This document shows positions 44,862-53,176 of a DNA stretch of 64,000 bases, piece by piece. The stretch is from NCBI RefSeq assembly GCF_023008405.1, contig NZ_CP095376.1, forward strand, positions 2,628,001-2,692,000. The letters run 5' to 3'. The position numbers and the translations under genes are program-made. A model generated the notes under the pieces. That model made no database searches. It saw nothing but the letters and a program-made list of their open reading frames with translations, and was not told where the DNA came from. Position 1 is the first letter of the stretch; the number at the start of each line of letters is the position of its first letter. The DNA is from Amycolatopsis sp. FBCC-B4732. Lineage in GTDB: Bacteria > Actinomycetota > Actinomycetes > Mycobacteriales > Pseudonocardiaceae.

Positions 44862-44900
44862 CGCCCGCGAGCGGCCCGGTGGCGGCCGGGCCGTTCGTCG
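44856..44900. repeat. 45-bp direct repeat, right copy (contains AIPR stop and terminator)
   Basis: Identical to 42906-42950. It starts with the last codon of the AIPR gene (CGC-TGA) in the same phase as in the LLM gene and ends one base before the stop of the convergent PL7 lyase gene. The two copies bracket 1,905 bp. Confidence 0.9.
44872..44893 (+). terminator. Terminator hairpin behind the AIPR gene
   Basis: Same CGGCCCGG-TGGCGG-CCGGGCCG hairpin as behind the LLM gene, placed between the convergent AIPR and PL7 genes. Confidence 0.7.
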
Positions 44901-45665
44901 TCAGCCGTGGGTGACCTTCAAGCCGTAGAACGCGACGCGTGCGCCCTTCGTCGTGCTGTCCGAAGAGGACTGGTTGTACGAGCCCGCCTTGAAGTACTGC
45001 TTGTACGCCTTGAACGACGACGGGATGCTGTAGTGCGTGGTGGTGCCGTTGACCGTCAGGTCGATCGTGTTGCCGCCGGAAATGCCGATCGTGTAGGTCC
45101 ACGTCTTGCCGAGCGAGACGTGGCCGACGGTGTGCGGCGTCTGCCCGCCGTCGGGTGAGTTCTCCGTGCCCAGCACGATGTCGCCGCTGGCGCGGTAGTA
45201 CAGCTCCAGCAGCGGTTTCGTGGACGACCCGCCGGTGCCGAGGTGCACCTGGCCGACGCACACGTTCGACGTCACCGACACCACCCGCAGGGTCGCGTTG
45301 AGCTTGTGCGACCCGCTCAGGGACCAGTTCGCCGCGGAGCCGTCACGGTTCATCTCGCGCAGCTCCGAGCGCGCGTAGTTCGAATTCGGCGTGGTGACGC
45401 CCTTTTCCGGCGCCCAGAAGGTCATCGCACCGTCACGGGTGTCGGTGTAGAAGTAGCTGTCCTGGAAGCCGTTCGCCCCCTGCAGCCGGGACGAGGAGAT
45501 CGTGGTCGGGCTCCCGGGGGAGCCGACCGGCTCCTGCAGCTGCCAGACCGACAGGTCGAAGTTGCCGCCCGGGGCCACGGAGGGATCCGCCGCCACGGCA
45601 GGCAACGCGGTGGCCGCGGCGAGGACCGGAACCGCCAGCAGGACGAACAAGGCACGCACGCGCAT
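44901..45665 (-). CDS. Secreted polysaccharide lyase family 7 (alginate lyase)
   Basis: 254 residues. Signal peptide 1-25 (VLLAVPVLAAATALPAVAA). The jelly-roll lyase carries all three PL7 motifs: ARSELRE, VGQVHLG (the Q-[IV]-H motif) and YFKAGSYNQ. It should cleave alginate or a related polyuronate by beta-elimination outside the cell. A LacI-type half-palindrome and a 14-bp palindrome lie upstream, pointing to sugar-responsive control. Confidence 0.92.
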   Translation of the reverse strand: MRVRALFVLLAVPVLAAATALPAVAADPSVAPGGNFDLSVWQLQEPVGSPGSPTTISSSRLQGANGFQDSYFYTDTRDGAMTFWAPEKGVTTPNSNYARSELREMNRDGSAANWSLSGSHKLNATLRVVSVTSNVCVGQVHLGTGGSSTKPLLELYYRASGDIVLGTENSPDGGQTPHTVGHVSLGKTWTYTIGISGGNTIDLTVNGTTTHYSIPSSFKAYKQYFKAGSYNQSSSDSTTKGARVAFYGLKVTHG

Positions 45666-45684
45666 CGTGGTGTCCTTTCACGAT

Positions 45685-45717
45685 GAAAACGCTTAACCAG
45701 TCGTTCACGGACGTGAA
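45685..45717. promoter_or_regulatory. LacI-type site and TTCACG-GA-CGTGAA palindrome upstream of the lyase
   Basis: GAAAACGCTTAAC (45685-45697) has the central CG and AT flanks of LacI-family operators. TTCACGGACGTGAA (45704-45717) is a perfect palindrome with a 2-nt centre. Both are within 55 bases of the lyase start. No LacI gene is nearby. Confidence 0.45.
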
Positions 45718-45908
45718 TGAATGGTCTGGACAACCCGGCGGCGTGGACCCACGGTAGGTCCGCCCTCACCGGTTGTCAAGATCCGCTGCCCGTTTTCGAA
45801 GGGATCAGGCAGACCCGGCGGTGCCGCCGGGCAACGCGACGGCGAGCGCGTCAGCCTGGAGTTACGTTCGACTCGTCGGACCGGAGCTCACCGGAAGGAG
45901 CAAGGAAA

Positions 45909-46370
45909 ATGGGGAACTGGACCAGAAAAGCCGCGGCGACGGTGTCCGCGGCGGCCGCGCTGACTTCGCTCGGGGTGGCACCGGCGAACGCGGCGGCAGT
46001 GCCGAAACACTGCGTGCTGAACGTCGGAACCGGTGTGCAGCACTGCTCTTCGAGCCGCACGGCGCTGACCGCGCGGGCCGACGGCGACGTCGTGCAGGGC
46101 ACTTTCTTCGACGGCCCCGACTACACGGGGAACTCGCTCACGATCACCGGGCCGGAACTGTGCAAGAAGGACGGCTGGGTGAACTGGCAGTTCGACCTCG
46201 GCGACGACTGGAAGAACAAGATCTCCTCGGTGCAGCCGTGGGGGAACTGCTGGATCTGGCTCTACCCGGAGCCGAACCTCAGCGGCGACCGCGACGGCCC
46301 GTTCAAGGAGAACACCGGCAACGTCGGGTCCTTCATGGACGACCGGACCCAGTCCATCGGCTTCAGCTGA
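45909..46370 (+). CDS. Secreted beta/gamma-crystallin-like protein (peptidase inhibitor I36 type)
   Basis: 153 residues. Signal peptide 1-29 ending ANAAA. The mature part has Greek-key repeats (GTFFDGPDYTGNSLTITG; NCWIWLYPEPNLSGD) and four Cys, matching the secreted crystallin-fold/SMPI-like I36 family. GGAAGGAG precedes the ATG. It is 25 bp upstream of another secreted protein gene and probably in one operon with it. Function could be metalloprotease inhibition or calcium-binding; not shown by sequence. Confidence 0.78.
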   Translation: MGNWTRKAAATVSAAAALTSLGVAPANAAAVPKHCVLNVGTGVQHCSSSRTALTARADGDVVQGTFFDGPDYTGNSLTITGPELCKKDGWVNWQFDLGDDWKNKISSVQPWGNCWIWLYPEPNLSGDRDGPFKENTGNVGSFMDDRTQSIGFS

Positions 46371-46395
46371 GCCACCCGCGAAAGGGAGTGACCGC

Positions 46396-47013
46396 ATGAC
46401 CAGCAAGCGCACCACCTGGGTGGCGACGGGCGTCGGCCTGCTGACCGCCGCCGGCCTCGTGCTCACCGCACCGGCCGCGTCCGCCGAGGACCAGCCCACC
46501 GCCCGGGAACTGCTCGACAAGTGCGACAACGGCACGGACTCGTGCGTGTTCCACCCGGCGGGCCCGCCGGAGGAGCACACCGGCGCCGGCCACCAGGTCG
46601 GCGAGGCGGCCTACAATTGCACGCCGGACCTGCAGCGCAGCACGGTGAACTGGTCCGACACGACGGGCGAGTCGAACAGCTTCGGCGTGTCCCTGTCGGC
46701 CGAATACGGCTTCTCGGAAGTGTTCAAGGTGTCCATCGAGACGTCGTACCAGCACACCTGGGAGTCGTCGCACACCGAAGGGCAGGCGACCAACGTCGAC
46801 GTCCGCCCGGGGGAGAAGGGCTGGGTGGAGCGGGCGCCGAAGATGCAGAAGGTGCACGGCACGTACGAGATGCACTTCGGCGACCGCTACTACGGCCACT
46901 ACATCTGGTACCAGGACTTCGACGCGGACGGCCCGGTCCCCGGCGCGACCGGCGACATCACGCAGCACACCGCGCCGATGACCGACCAGGAACGCACCGA
47001 ACACTGCGGCTGA
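46396..47013 (+). CDS. Secreted protein with aerolysin-like (ETX/MTX2-like) pattern
   Basis: 205 residues. Signal peptide 1-30 (GVGLLTAAGLVLTAPAASA). The mature protein has four Cys and a central stretch of alternating Ser/Thr and hydrophobic residues (SNSFGVSLSAEYGFSEVFKV, then VSIETSYQHTWESSHTEG), followed by VRPGEKGWVERAP and YEMHFGDRYYGHYIWY. Such amphipathic strands typify the pore-forming module of aerolysin-like proteins. Similar short secreted proteins occur in Streptomyces without known function. The coding pair with the crystallin-like protein may act together. Confidence 0.65.
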   Translation: MTSKRTTWVATGVGLLTAAGLVLTAPAASAEDQPTARELLDKCDNGTDSCVFHPAGPPEEHTGAGHQVGEAAYNCTPDLQRSTVNWSDTTGESNSFGVSLSAEYGFSEVFKVSIETSYQHTWESSHTEGQATNVDVRPGEKGWVERAPKMQKVHGTYEMHFGDRYYGHYIWYQDFDADGPVPGATGDITQHTAPMTDQERTEHCG

Positions 47014-47020
47014 CGAAGGC

Positions 47021-47067
47021 GTGAAGGCCACATCCACGGACCGAGTGTCCGTGGATGTGGCCTTCAC
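47021..47067. terminator. 21-bp perfect hairpin of the GTGAAGGCCAC family
   Basis: Arms 47021-47041 and 47047-47067 are perfect reverse complements with loop CGAGT. The arm begins GTGAAGGCCAC. It lies eight bases after the stop of the secreted-protein gene, so it works as a terminator in at least one direction. A second member is at 57321-57368. Confidence 0.8.
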
Positions 47068-47139
47068 GGCCCCGAGCCGGGACCGAGACGGCCGATTCCC
47101 GCCAGCGGTGCGTCCCCCGTGGACGGCAGGATCGAACCC

Positions 47140-47832
47140 GTGAAGACGGAAACCCTTGCACACACGGCCATCGAGCCCGGCATCCTCTACTTCGGTACCC
47201 CGGTCGTCCTCATTTCCAGCACCAACGAAGACGGCTCCGCCAACCTCGCCCCGATGTCGTCGGCCTTCTGGCTCGGCTGGCGGGCGATGCTCGGGCTCGG
47301 TGCTCGCTCGAAGACCACCCAGAACGTCCTGCGCACCGGCGAATGCGTGCTCAACCTGCCCTCCGACGCGCTCGCCGCGGCCGTCGACCGGCTCGCGCTG
47401 ACCACCGGGTCCGACCCCGTTCCGGACGGCAAGCGCAAGCGCGGGTACTTCCACGTGGCGGAAAAGTTCGCCCGCGCCGGGCTCACCCCGGTGGACTCCG
47501 AAACCGTCGCGCCGCCCCGGGTCGCCGAGTGCCCGGTCGCCATGGAGGCCGTCGTCGAGGCCGTGCACCCGCTGGCCGAGGACGACGAGCGGCAGCGCGG
47601 CGGGATCGTCGCGATCGAGGTGCGCGTGCAGCGCGTGTTCGTGCACGACGACATCCGCGCGGCCGGCAGCGACGACCACGTCGACCCGGACCGCTGGCGG
47701 CCGCTCATCATGAGCTTCCAGAAGCTCTACGGCCTCGGCCCGCAGGTCCACCCCTCGACGCTCGCCCGCATCCCCGAGCGGCTCTACCGCGGCCCGGACA
47801 TCGACCGCGCCCGCAGGGTCGCGTCGCGTTGA
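47140..47832 (+). CDS. Flavin reductase-like (FMN-binding split barrel) protein
   Basis: 230 residues. PVVLISSTNEDGSANLAPMSSAFWLG is the FMN-binding start of the flavin reductase-like fold, followed by TQNVLRTGECVLNLPS. Such enzymes supply reduced FMN or act as oxidoreductases. GTG at 47140 with GGCAGG nine bases upstream is preferred over a GTG at 47119, which lies in a GTCCCCCGTGGAC repeat motif. Confidence 0.85.
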   Translation: MKTETLAHTAIEPGILYFGTPVVLISSTNEDGSANLAPMSSAFWLGWRAMLGLGARSKTTQNVLRTGECVLNLPSDALAAAVDRLALTTGSDPVPDGKRKRGYFHVAEKFARAGLTPVDSETVAPPRVAECPVAMEAVVEAVHPLAEDDERQRGGIVAIEVRVQRVFVHDDIRAAGSDDHVDPDRWRPLIMSFQKLYGLGPQVHPSTLARIPERLYRGPDIDRARRVASR

Positions 47833-47905
47833 GTTGTGTGAGCGGGGGAGCGAGCGTCTTCACGGCCACTCGTCCCCTTGGCCGAGGCGATCGACGGCTG
47901 CTGAG

Positions 47906-48341
47906 TCAGCAGCACCACCGCCATGACATCCCGCTCAGGCCGCCGGGGATGCCGAAGTACTGGTCCCAGCCGTCGCCGGCCGGGTTCCGCGCGTTGCCCA
48001 GCGCCGCGAGGATCGGCCGCGCGACCTCGTCGGGCACGGTGTCTTCCAGGGGGTCGTGCGCGTCTGGCCGATCAGTGCGGCCGTGCGGGTGCCGACGGCG
48101 TCGGCGTCCGGGAGCGCCCACGTGCCCGTCTCGTCGATGGCGATGAGGAGCTTGACCACCGACGCCGTGTAGTACGCCCGGTCGGCGTCGAGGGCCGCCT
48201 CCTCCTCCTCGTCGGACTCGCGGTCGTACAGCATGAATCCCACGTCGCGGTGCGGCCGCCCGTCGCGACCAGCACCCCGGCCGTCAGCACCCCGGCCGTG
48301 AGCCCGCGCTCGCGAGCGTTCCACCGCATCCGTGCTCCCAT
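47906..48341 (-). pseudogene. Decayed secreted serine hydrolase (class A beta-lactamase-like)
   Basis: Pieces of one gene lie in three frames. A signal peptide (ERGLTAGVLTAGVLVATGG) starts at 48341/48329. After a frameshift comes FMLYDRESDEEEEAA to YYTASVVKLLIA with the S-x-x-K nucleophile. After a further shift and loss of the S-D-N region comes the C-terminal DTVPDEVARPILAALGNARNPAGDGWDQYFGIPGGLSG. Length is about 145 codons against about 270 expected. The order of motifs is that of beta-lactamase-related serine hydrolases, so the identification is fair and the gene is certainly not functional as read. Confidence 0.65.
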
Positions 48342-48419
48342 GCCCGTCCCACGGGCCCCGGCCCGGATCGACCTCTCCGCGGGGGAATACCGTGGCCGCT
48401 GCCCGGCGTACGTCATGGG

Positions 48420-49343
48420 GTGAGCGACTTGCGGATTCTGGTGGTGGGCGCCGGTGCGACCGGCGGGTACTTCGGCGGGCGGCTGCTGCAGGCGGGCCGG
48501 GACGTCACGTTCCTCGTCCGGCCCGGCCGGGCGAAGGTGCTGAGGGACACCGGCTTGCGGATCGTCGGGCTCGGCGAGGAGACGGTCCTGGAGCCTCCCC
48601 TGGTCGAGACCGGAACGCTCCGGGAGACCTACGACCTCGTGCTGCTGGCGGTCAAGGCCACCGGCCTGGCCCCGGCCATCGACGATTTCGCCCCCGCCGT
48701 CGGCCCGGGCACGCTGGTCCTGCCGTTCCTCAACGGACTCGCCCACATCGACGCCCTCGACGCGCGGTTCGGCGCGGACGCCGTGCTCGGCGGCGTCGCG
48801 AAAGTGCTGACCACCCTCGACGAAGACGGCGCGATCCGGCGGCTCGGACCGCTGCAGCAGCTGACCTACGGCGCCCGCACCGAGCCCGTCCCGCCCCGGC
48901 TGGCCGACGTCGACGCGGCGCTGAGCGGCGCCGGGTTCCCGGCCGCCCTCAGCGGGCGGATCACCGAGGCGATGTGGGCGAAATGGGTGTTCATCGCCGC
49001 GATCGGCGCGGTCAACAGCCTGCTGCGCGGCACGATCGGCGAGGTCGTCGCGGTGCCGGGCGGCGCGGAGTTCGCCGAAGCCGTCGTGGCCGAAGCCGCG
49101 TCGGTCGCCGAAGCGGCCGGGTTCCCGGTGCCGCCGGCGGACCTCGAAGCGACGCGGAAGACCGTGACGGACCCCGCGATGGGGGGATCTTCGCTGTACC
49201 GCGACCTGCTCGGCGGTCACCCGGTCGAGGGGGAGCAGATCTTCGGCGATCTCACCGCGCGTGCCCGGCGGCTGGGCGTCGCCACGCCGCTGCTCGACCT
49301 CGTCAGCCTGCAGTTGCGCGTCCACCAGCACCGCATCGGGTGA
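48420..49343 (+). CDS. Ketopantoate reductase family protein (PanE/ApbA-like)
   Basis: 307 residues. VVGAGATGGYFGGRL is the NADP-binding loop, followed by VLLAVKATG and the C-terminal helical domain with AKWVFIAAIGAVNSLLR and GGSSLYRDLLGGHPVEGEQIFGD, typical of PanE/ApbA proteins. Several paralogues usually exist in actinomycetes, so the true ketopantoate reductase may be elsewhere. GTG start at 48420. Confidence 0.88.
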   Translation: MSDLRILVVGAGATGGYFGGRLLQAGRDVTFLVRPGRAKVLRDTGLRIVGLGEETVLEPPLVETGTLRETYDLVLLAVKATGLAPAIDDFAPAVGPGTLVLPFLNGLAHIDALDARFGADAVLGGVAKVLTTLDEDGAIRRLGPLQQLTYGARTEPVPPRLADVDAALSGAGFPAALSGRITEAMWAKWVFIAAIGAVNSLLRGTIGEVVAVPGGAEFAEAVVAEAASVAEAAGFPVPPADLEATRKTVTDPAMGGSSLYRDLLGGHPVEGEQIFGDLTARARRLGVATPLLDLVSLQLRVHQHRIG

Positions 49344-49496
49344 ACCGGTCACCGAGGGCGCTTTGCCCGCGCAGTCCAGGGGATCGTGGTCTTTCGGGCA
49401 TCGGCGTGGCGGTGCCGTCACGGCCTCTTCCGGCACTGCTACTGTTCGTAAGGGAACTTGCTTGAAGGTTTGACGACGGAGAATCGGCGAGGGGAA

Positions 49497-50339
49497 ATGG
49501 CGGAGCGGTTCGAGTTCGTCCTCGAGGTCGTCGAAGCTCTCATAGTGGGCCAAGCGACCGGTGGTGACGTCCGGCGGTACCCGCTGCGAGCGGGCAACCT
49601 CCCGGCCGACCCGGTGCGGTTCGTGCGGGTCGCGCGCCAGGTCTACGACGCGCTCGAGGAGCGGCGGCTGTCGGTCTCCGGTGAGCTGCACCCCGGTGTG
49701 CGCACGGCGTTCGAGCTGCTCGCCGACCCCCGGGTTTCGGTTGCGGTGAGCGGGATCGACGGCCTCGGCGCCGACGTCGCCGTGCTCGTGGTCACCGACG
49801 GCGCCCAGGCGCTCGGGATCACGCAGGCGGCGGACAGCGACGATCTGCTGTTCTCGCTGTTCGCGGACGAGGACCTCGTCGAGGTCGTGACGGGCGTGCT
49901 GCCGCCCGCCCCGGCCGCGACCACGGGCAAGCACGTCGTGCACCGCGCCGCCGGGCGCGAAGTCTCGGCCATGGCGGCGAAGCGCATCGCCGACGCCGAG
50001 TTCGAGGAAGAGGAAACCGACGCCTTCGGCATGATCGAGGTCAAGGCCGTGGTGCGGCCCGGCCGCCGCCCGCCGGCGCGCAAGACCTCGGACGTCGCCG
50101 TCCTCGAGCGCGTGCTCGCCGAACCCCGGCTGGGCGGCGGCCACATCGCCGTCAGCGCGCAGGGGCGCCGCGGCGAGCGGGTCGCCGGTGAACCGCTGAG
50201 CTGGCTCGACACCGCCGACGGCCGCTACCTCGTGCACACGACGAGCGGCGAGGCCGGCGAGCTGACAGCGGAATACGTACCGGCCGGGCGGGCCGACCTC
50301 GCCCGCGCGATCCGCGACGCCATCGCCGCGGTGTACTGA
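49497..50339 (+). CDS. EspG-family ESX secretion-associated protein
   Basis: 280 residues with the EspG fold pattern: strands FEFVLEVVEALIVG, then VRFVRVARQVYDALEER, VAVLVVTDGAQALGI and the C-terminal WLDTADGRYLVHT. EspG is the cytosolic chaperone that binds PE/PPE-type substrates of type VII secretion. It is first in a five-gene operon with PPE-like, EspC-like and YbaB-like genes. ATG 49497 is preceded by GGCGAGGGGAA. Confidence 0.82.
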   Translation: MAERFEFVLEVVEALIVGQATGGDVRRYPLRAGNLPADPVRFVRVARQVYDALEERRLSVSGELHPGVRTAFELLADPRVSVAVSGIDGLGADVAVLVVTDGAQALGITQAADSDDLLFSLFADEDLVEVVTGVLPPAPAATTGKHVVHRAAGREVSAMAAKRIADAEFEEEETDAFGMIEVKAVVRPGRRPPARKTSDVAVLERVLAEPRLGGGHIAVSAQGRRGERVAGEPLSWLDTADGRYLVHTTSGEAGELTAEYVPAGRADLARAIRDAIAAVY

Positions 50340-50359
50340 CCGGAAAGGGAACAGTCCTG

Positions 50360-50827
50360 ATGACGGAAGAGACCCAGGCGGTTGCCCAGGCTCTCCAGGC
50401 GACGGCGCAGATGCAGACCGCGACCGAACCCGCGCAGAAGGCAATGGCCGCGGTGCGTGTCGGGCTCGCCGGCGCCCAGCTGAAGCGGCTCGCGCAGACC
50501 GGCGGCTTCGCCATCGACGACACCACGGGCAACCGGCTGATCGAGGCCCTGGAAGGCGTGCTCGAGTCGCTCGAGCAGCGCTGGGCGAACCTGCAGCGGC
50601 TGCACGACGCGCCGGCGATGAGCCGCACCGCGACCGGCCAGTGGGTTTCCGCGCACATGGTGAGCACCGCCGCCGACGAGCACGGCCTCGTCACGCAGCT
50701 GCAGGCCGCGCGGCAGGAGTTCCCGACCTACATCGAAGCCATCAAGCTGGCCAAGCAGAACTACAAGTCCCGGGAAGAGACCACGCGCGCGACGCTGACC
50801 TCCCTCCCGACCGCCGACCAGAGCTGA
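50360..50827 (+). CDS. Helical protein of the ESX accessory operon
   Basis: 155 residues, almost entirely helical (Gln/Ala/Leu-rich: TQAVAQALQATAQMQTA; GNRLIEALEGVLESLEQRWANLQRL). It has no WxG motif and no signal peptide. It follows EspG by 20 bp and precedes the PPE-like gene by 8 bp, so it is likely a PE-like partner or co-substrate. The family is not recognised. Confidence 0.7.
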   Translation: MTEETQAVAQALQATAQMQTATEPAQKAMAAVRVGLAGAQLKRLAQTGGFAIDDTTGNRLIEALEGVLESLEQRWANLQRLHDAPAMSRTATGQWVSAHMVSTAADEHGLVTQLQAARQEFPTYIEAIKLAKQNYKSREETTRATLTSLPTADQS

Positions 50828-50835
50828 GGGAGACC

Positions 50836-52827
50836 GTGGCACCCACCGCCGAGTCCGTCTCGGACCCGTCGTCCCCGGACTACAACCCGCGCAGTCCCTT
50901 GTACGACGTGACGGCCGATTCGTCGTCGAAGTACTTCGTCGGGCCGCTGACCACGGACAAGTCGCCGTCGGGCGACGAAATCCGCGAGATGGCGACCAGG
51001 CAGGTCGACGACGAGATCCGGCGCGGCTGGCTCGGCCCGGTCGTCGACCCGGTCCTGCGCGACAAGAAGATCCAGGAGCTGTACCAGCAGCACCTCGACG
51101 ACGCCAAGCACGGCCTCGACGAGGGCCTCACCATGCGGGAAAACGGTGGTGCCCCGAAGACGCTCTGGGCCAACGCGACCCACGAGCAGATGAACGAGGC
51201 CATCACGCAGGACGCCAACCCGGCGACCGTCGCGGAGACGTCGGAGGAGTGGGTGCGGGTCGGCAACGACCTGGGCACGCACCAGAAGACCCTGGCCGAC
51301 GCGATCAACGCGAGCACCAGCAACTGGCAGGGCGGCGCGGGTGACGCGGTCCGCGAGCACCTCGCCGGCGTCGGCAAGTGGCTGGGCGCGACCGCGCAGG
51401 GCGCGACGCTCGCCGGCCGCCAGCAGGAGATCCACTCCCAGGCGCTCAACGAGACCCAGCGGCAGATGGTCGCGAACCCGCCGGTCCAGTTCGACCTGCA
51501 GAGCACCAACCAGAAGCTGATGTCGATGACGGACCCGGTGCAGTACGCCGCGGCCGCCGGCGAGGCGATGCAGACCTACCGGGCCCAGACGGCCGCGCGC
51601 GACCACGCCGCGCAGATCATGTCCCAGTACGACGAGACCATCGGCGCGGCGGTCGCCACGCCGCGGTTCCCGGCCCCGCCGAAGCTGCCGACCGCCACCG
51701 CGACGCGTCAGCTGGCCGGCACCCGGCCCGACGGCAGCGCCGGCGCGGGCGGTGCGCAGCCGCTCATGGCGCGCGACGCGATGGACCAGAACACCGCGGA
51801 CTGGAAGCCGGCCTCCTTCGACGGCGCCGAGATCGACCCCGCGGGCGGCCCCGGCGGCAGCGGTGCGGGCGGCAGCGGTGCCGGTGGCAGCGGCTTCAGC
51901 GGCGCGGGCATCCCGGGCGGCGGCGCGGGCTCGGAAGGCTCCGGCTTCTCCGGCAGCGGTATCCCCGGCGGCGGCAGTGGCAGCGGTATCCCCGGCGGCG
52001 GGGCCGGCGGCTCCGGCTTCTCCGGCGCCGGCATCCCGGCGGCCAGTGGTGGCGGCGGCGCGGGCTTCAACCCGGGGTCGATCCCCGAGATCCCGGGCGG
52101 CAGCTTCTCCGGCTCCGGCATCCCCGGCTCGTCGGTCCCCGGTTTCGACGACTCGACGACGTCGTCGGGCTTCTCGCCCTCCGGGATCCCGTCGAGCGGC
52201 GGCCCGGGCGGGAGCGGCTTCACCCCGGGGTCGATCCCGAACATCCCGGACATCCCCGGCGGCGGCACCACCACCGGCCGCGGCGTCGGCCCGATCCCCG
52301 GATTCACCCCGCCCGGCATCGACCCGATCACCGGCCTGCCCACCGGCACCGGCCCGGGTGGCATCCCCGGCGGCGGTACCGGCAAGATGCCGACCATCGG
52401 CCGCGGCGGCGGCATCAACGGCGAGAGCATCGCCAGCCGCCTCGGCGGCATCGGCGGAATCGGTGGCAGCGGCGCCGGGGGCGGGTCCCTCGGCGGCATC
52501 GGCGGCGGCTCGGGTGCGGGCGGCGGTGGCGTCGGTGGTGGCGTGCGCGGCACGGGTGCGGGCCTGGGCGGCGGAGCCGCGTCCGGTGCGGCCGCGGAGG
52601 CCGAAGCCGCGGCGGCGCGCAACGCCGGCATGGCGGGCAAGGCCGGCGCGGCCGGTTCCCCCGGCATGGGCGGCATGGGCGCCGGAGCCAAGGGCGGCAA
52701 GGGCGACAACGACAAGGAACACAAGGCGGCCGACTACCTCGAGAGCGACGACCCGAACTTCTTCGCGGGTGAGCAGGTCGTCGCCCCGCCGGTGATCGGC
52801 GACTGGAAGAACCAGGATTGGAAGTGA
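50836..52827 (+). CDS. PPE/WXG-like T7SS substrate with long Gly-rich tail
   Basis: 663 residues from GTG 50836. The helical N-terminal half has a WxG motif (NWQGGAGDAVREHLAGV, about residue 160) as in PPE/WXG proteins. From about 330 to 615 it is Gly/Ser/Pro-rich with repeats of the type SGFSGAGIPGGG and PGSIPxIPGG, then an Ala/Gly helix and a conserved acidic C-terminus YLESDDPNFF to DWKNQDWK. The pattern is that of actinobacterial T7SS substrates with a flexible surface tail. The preceding helical protein and the EspG in the operon are likely chaperone and partner. Confidence 0.8.
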   Translation: MAPTAESVSDPSSPDYNPRSPLYDVTADSSSKYFVGPLTTDKSPSGDEIREMATRQVDDEIRRGWLGPVVDPVLRDKKIQELYQQHLDDAKHGLDEGLTMRENGGAPKTLWANATHEQMNEAITQDANPATVAETSEEWVRVGNDLGTHQKTLADAINASTSNWQGGAGDAVREHLAGVGKWLGATAQGATLAGRQQEIHSQALNETQRQMVANPPVQFDLQSTNQKLMSMTDPVQYAAAAGEAMQTYRAQTAARDHAAQIMSQYDETIGAAVATPRFPAPPKLPTATATRQLAGTRPDGSAGAGGAQPLMARDAMDQNTADWKPASFDGAEIDPAGGPGGSGAGGSGAGGSGFSGAGIPGGGAGSEGSGFSGSGIPGGGSGSGIPGGGAGGSGFSGAGIPAASGGGGAGFNPGSIPEIPGGSFSGSGIPGSSVPGFDDSTTSSGFSPSGIPSSGGPGGSGFTPGSIPNIPDIPGGGTTTGRGVGPIPGFTPPGIDPITGLPTGTGPGGIPGGGTGKMPTIGRGGGINGESIASRLGGIGGIGGSGAGGGSLGGIGGGSGAGGGGVGGGVRGTGAGLGGGAASGAAAEAEAAAARNAGMAGKAGAAGSPGMGGMGAGAKGGKGDNDKEHKAADYLESDDPNFFAGEQVVAPPVIGDWKNQDWK

Positions 52828-52831
52828 ACGC

Positions 52832-53176
52832 ATGACGGCCGCCGGCTTCGAGGTCGAACCGGACGAACTGGTCGCGCACTCGAGTCACGTCGAGAGCCTG
52901 GTCGACCGGCTCAACACCGCGTCCGCGGCCGCCGACACGGCGATGTCGGACCACGCCTACGGACTGCTGTGCGCGTTCCTCCCGCCGATCATCCGGCCGA
53001 CGGGGGAGAAGGCGAAGGAGGCGCTGACCGCGTCGATGGACGGCGTGCGCGGGCTCGCGGACAACGTCAAGACGGCCGCGCAGTCCTACCGCGACGGTGA
53101 AGAGGCCAACGCGCAGCCGTTCGAGAAGCAGCTCACGGCGTCGGCGCGCACAGCGGAAACGAGGACGAAGGCATGA
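52832..53176 (+). CDS. EspC-like ESX-1 secretion-associated protein
   Basis: 114 residues: GFEVEPDELVAHSSHVESLVDRL, then AYGLLCAFLPPI with the conserved Cys, then a second helix, the pattern of the EspC (ESX-1 associated) family. Four bases after the PPE-like stop. Its stop overlaps the next ATG (ATGA). Confidence 0.85.
   Translation: MTAAGFEVEPDELVAHSSHVESLVDRLNTASAAADTAMSDHAYGLLCAFLPPIIRPTGEKAKEALTASMDGVRGLADNVKTAAQSYRDGEEANAQPFEKQLTASARTAETRTKA

Noticed and set aside
51850..52600. Short tandem DNA repeats resembling a CRISPR or VNTR array
   Set aside because: They are in-frame codon repeats for the Gly/Ser/Pro tail of the PPE-like protein, with no constant repeat and spacer lengths.
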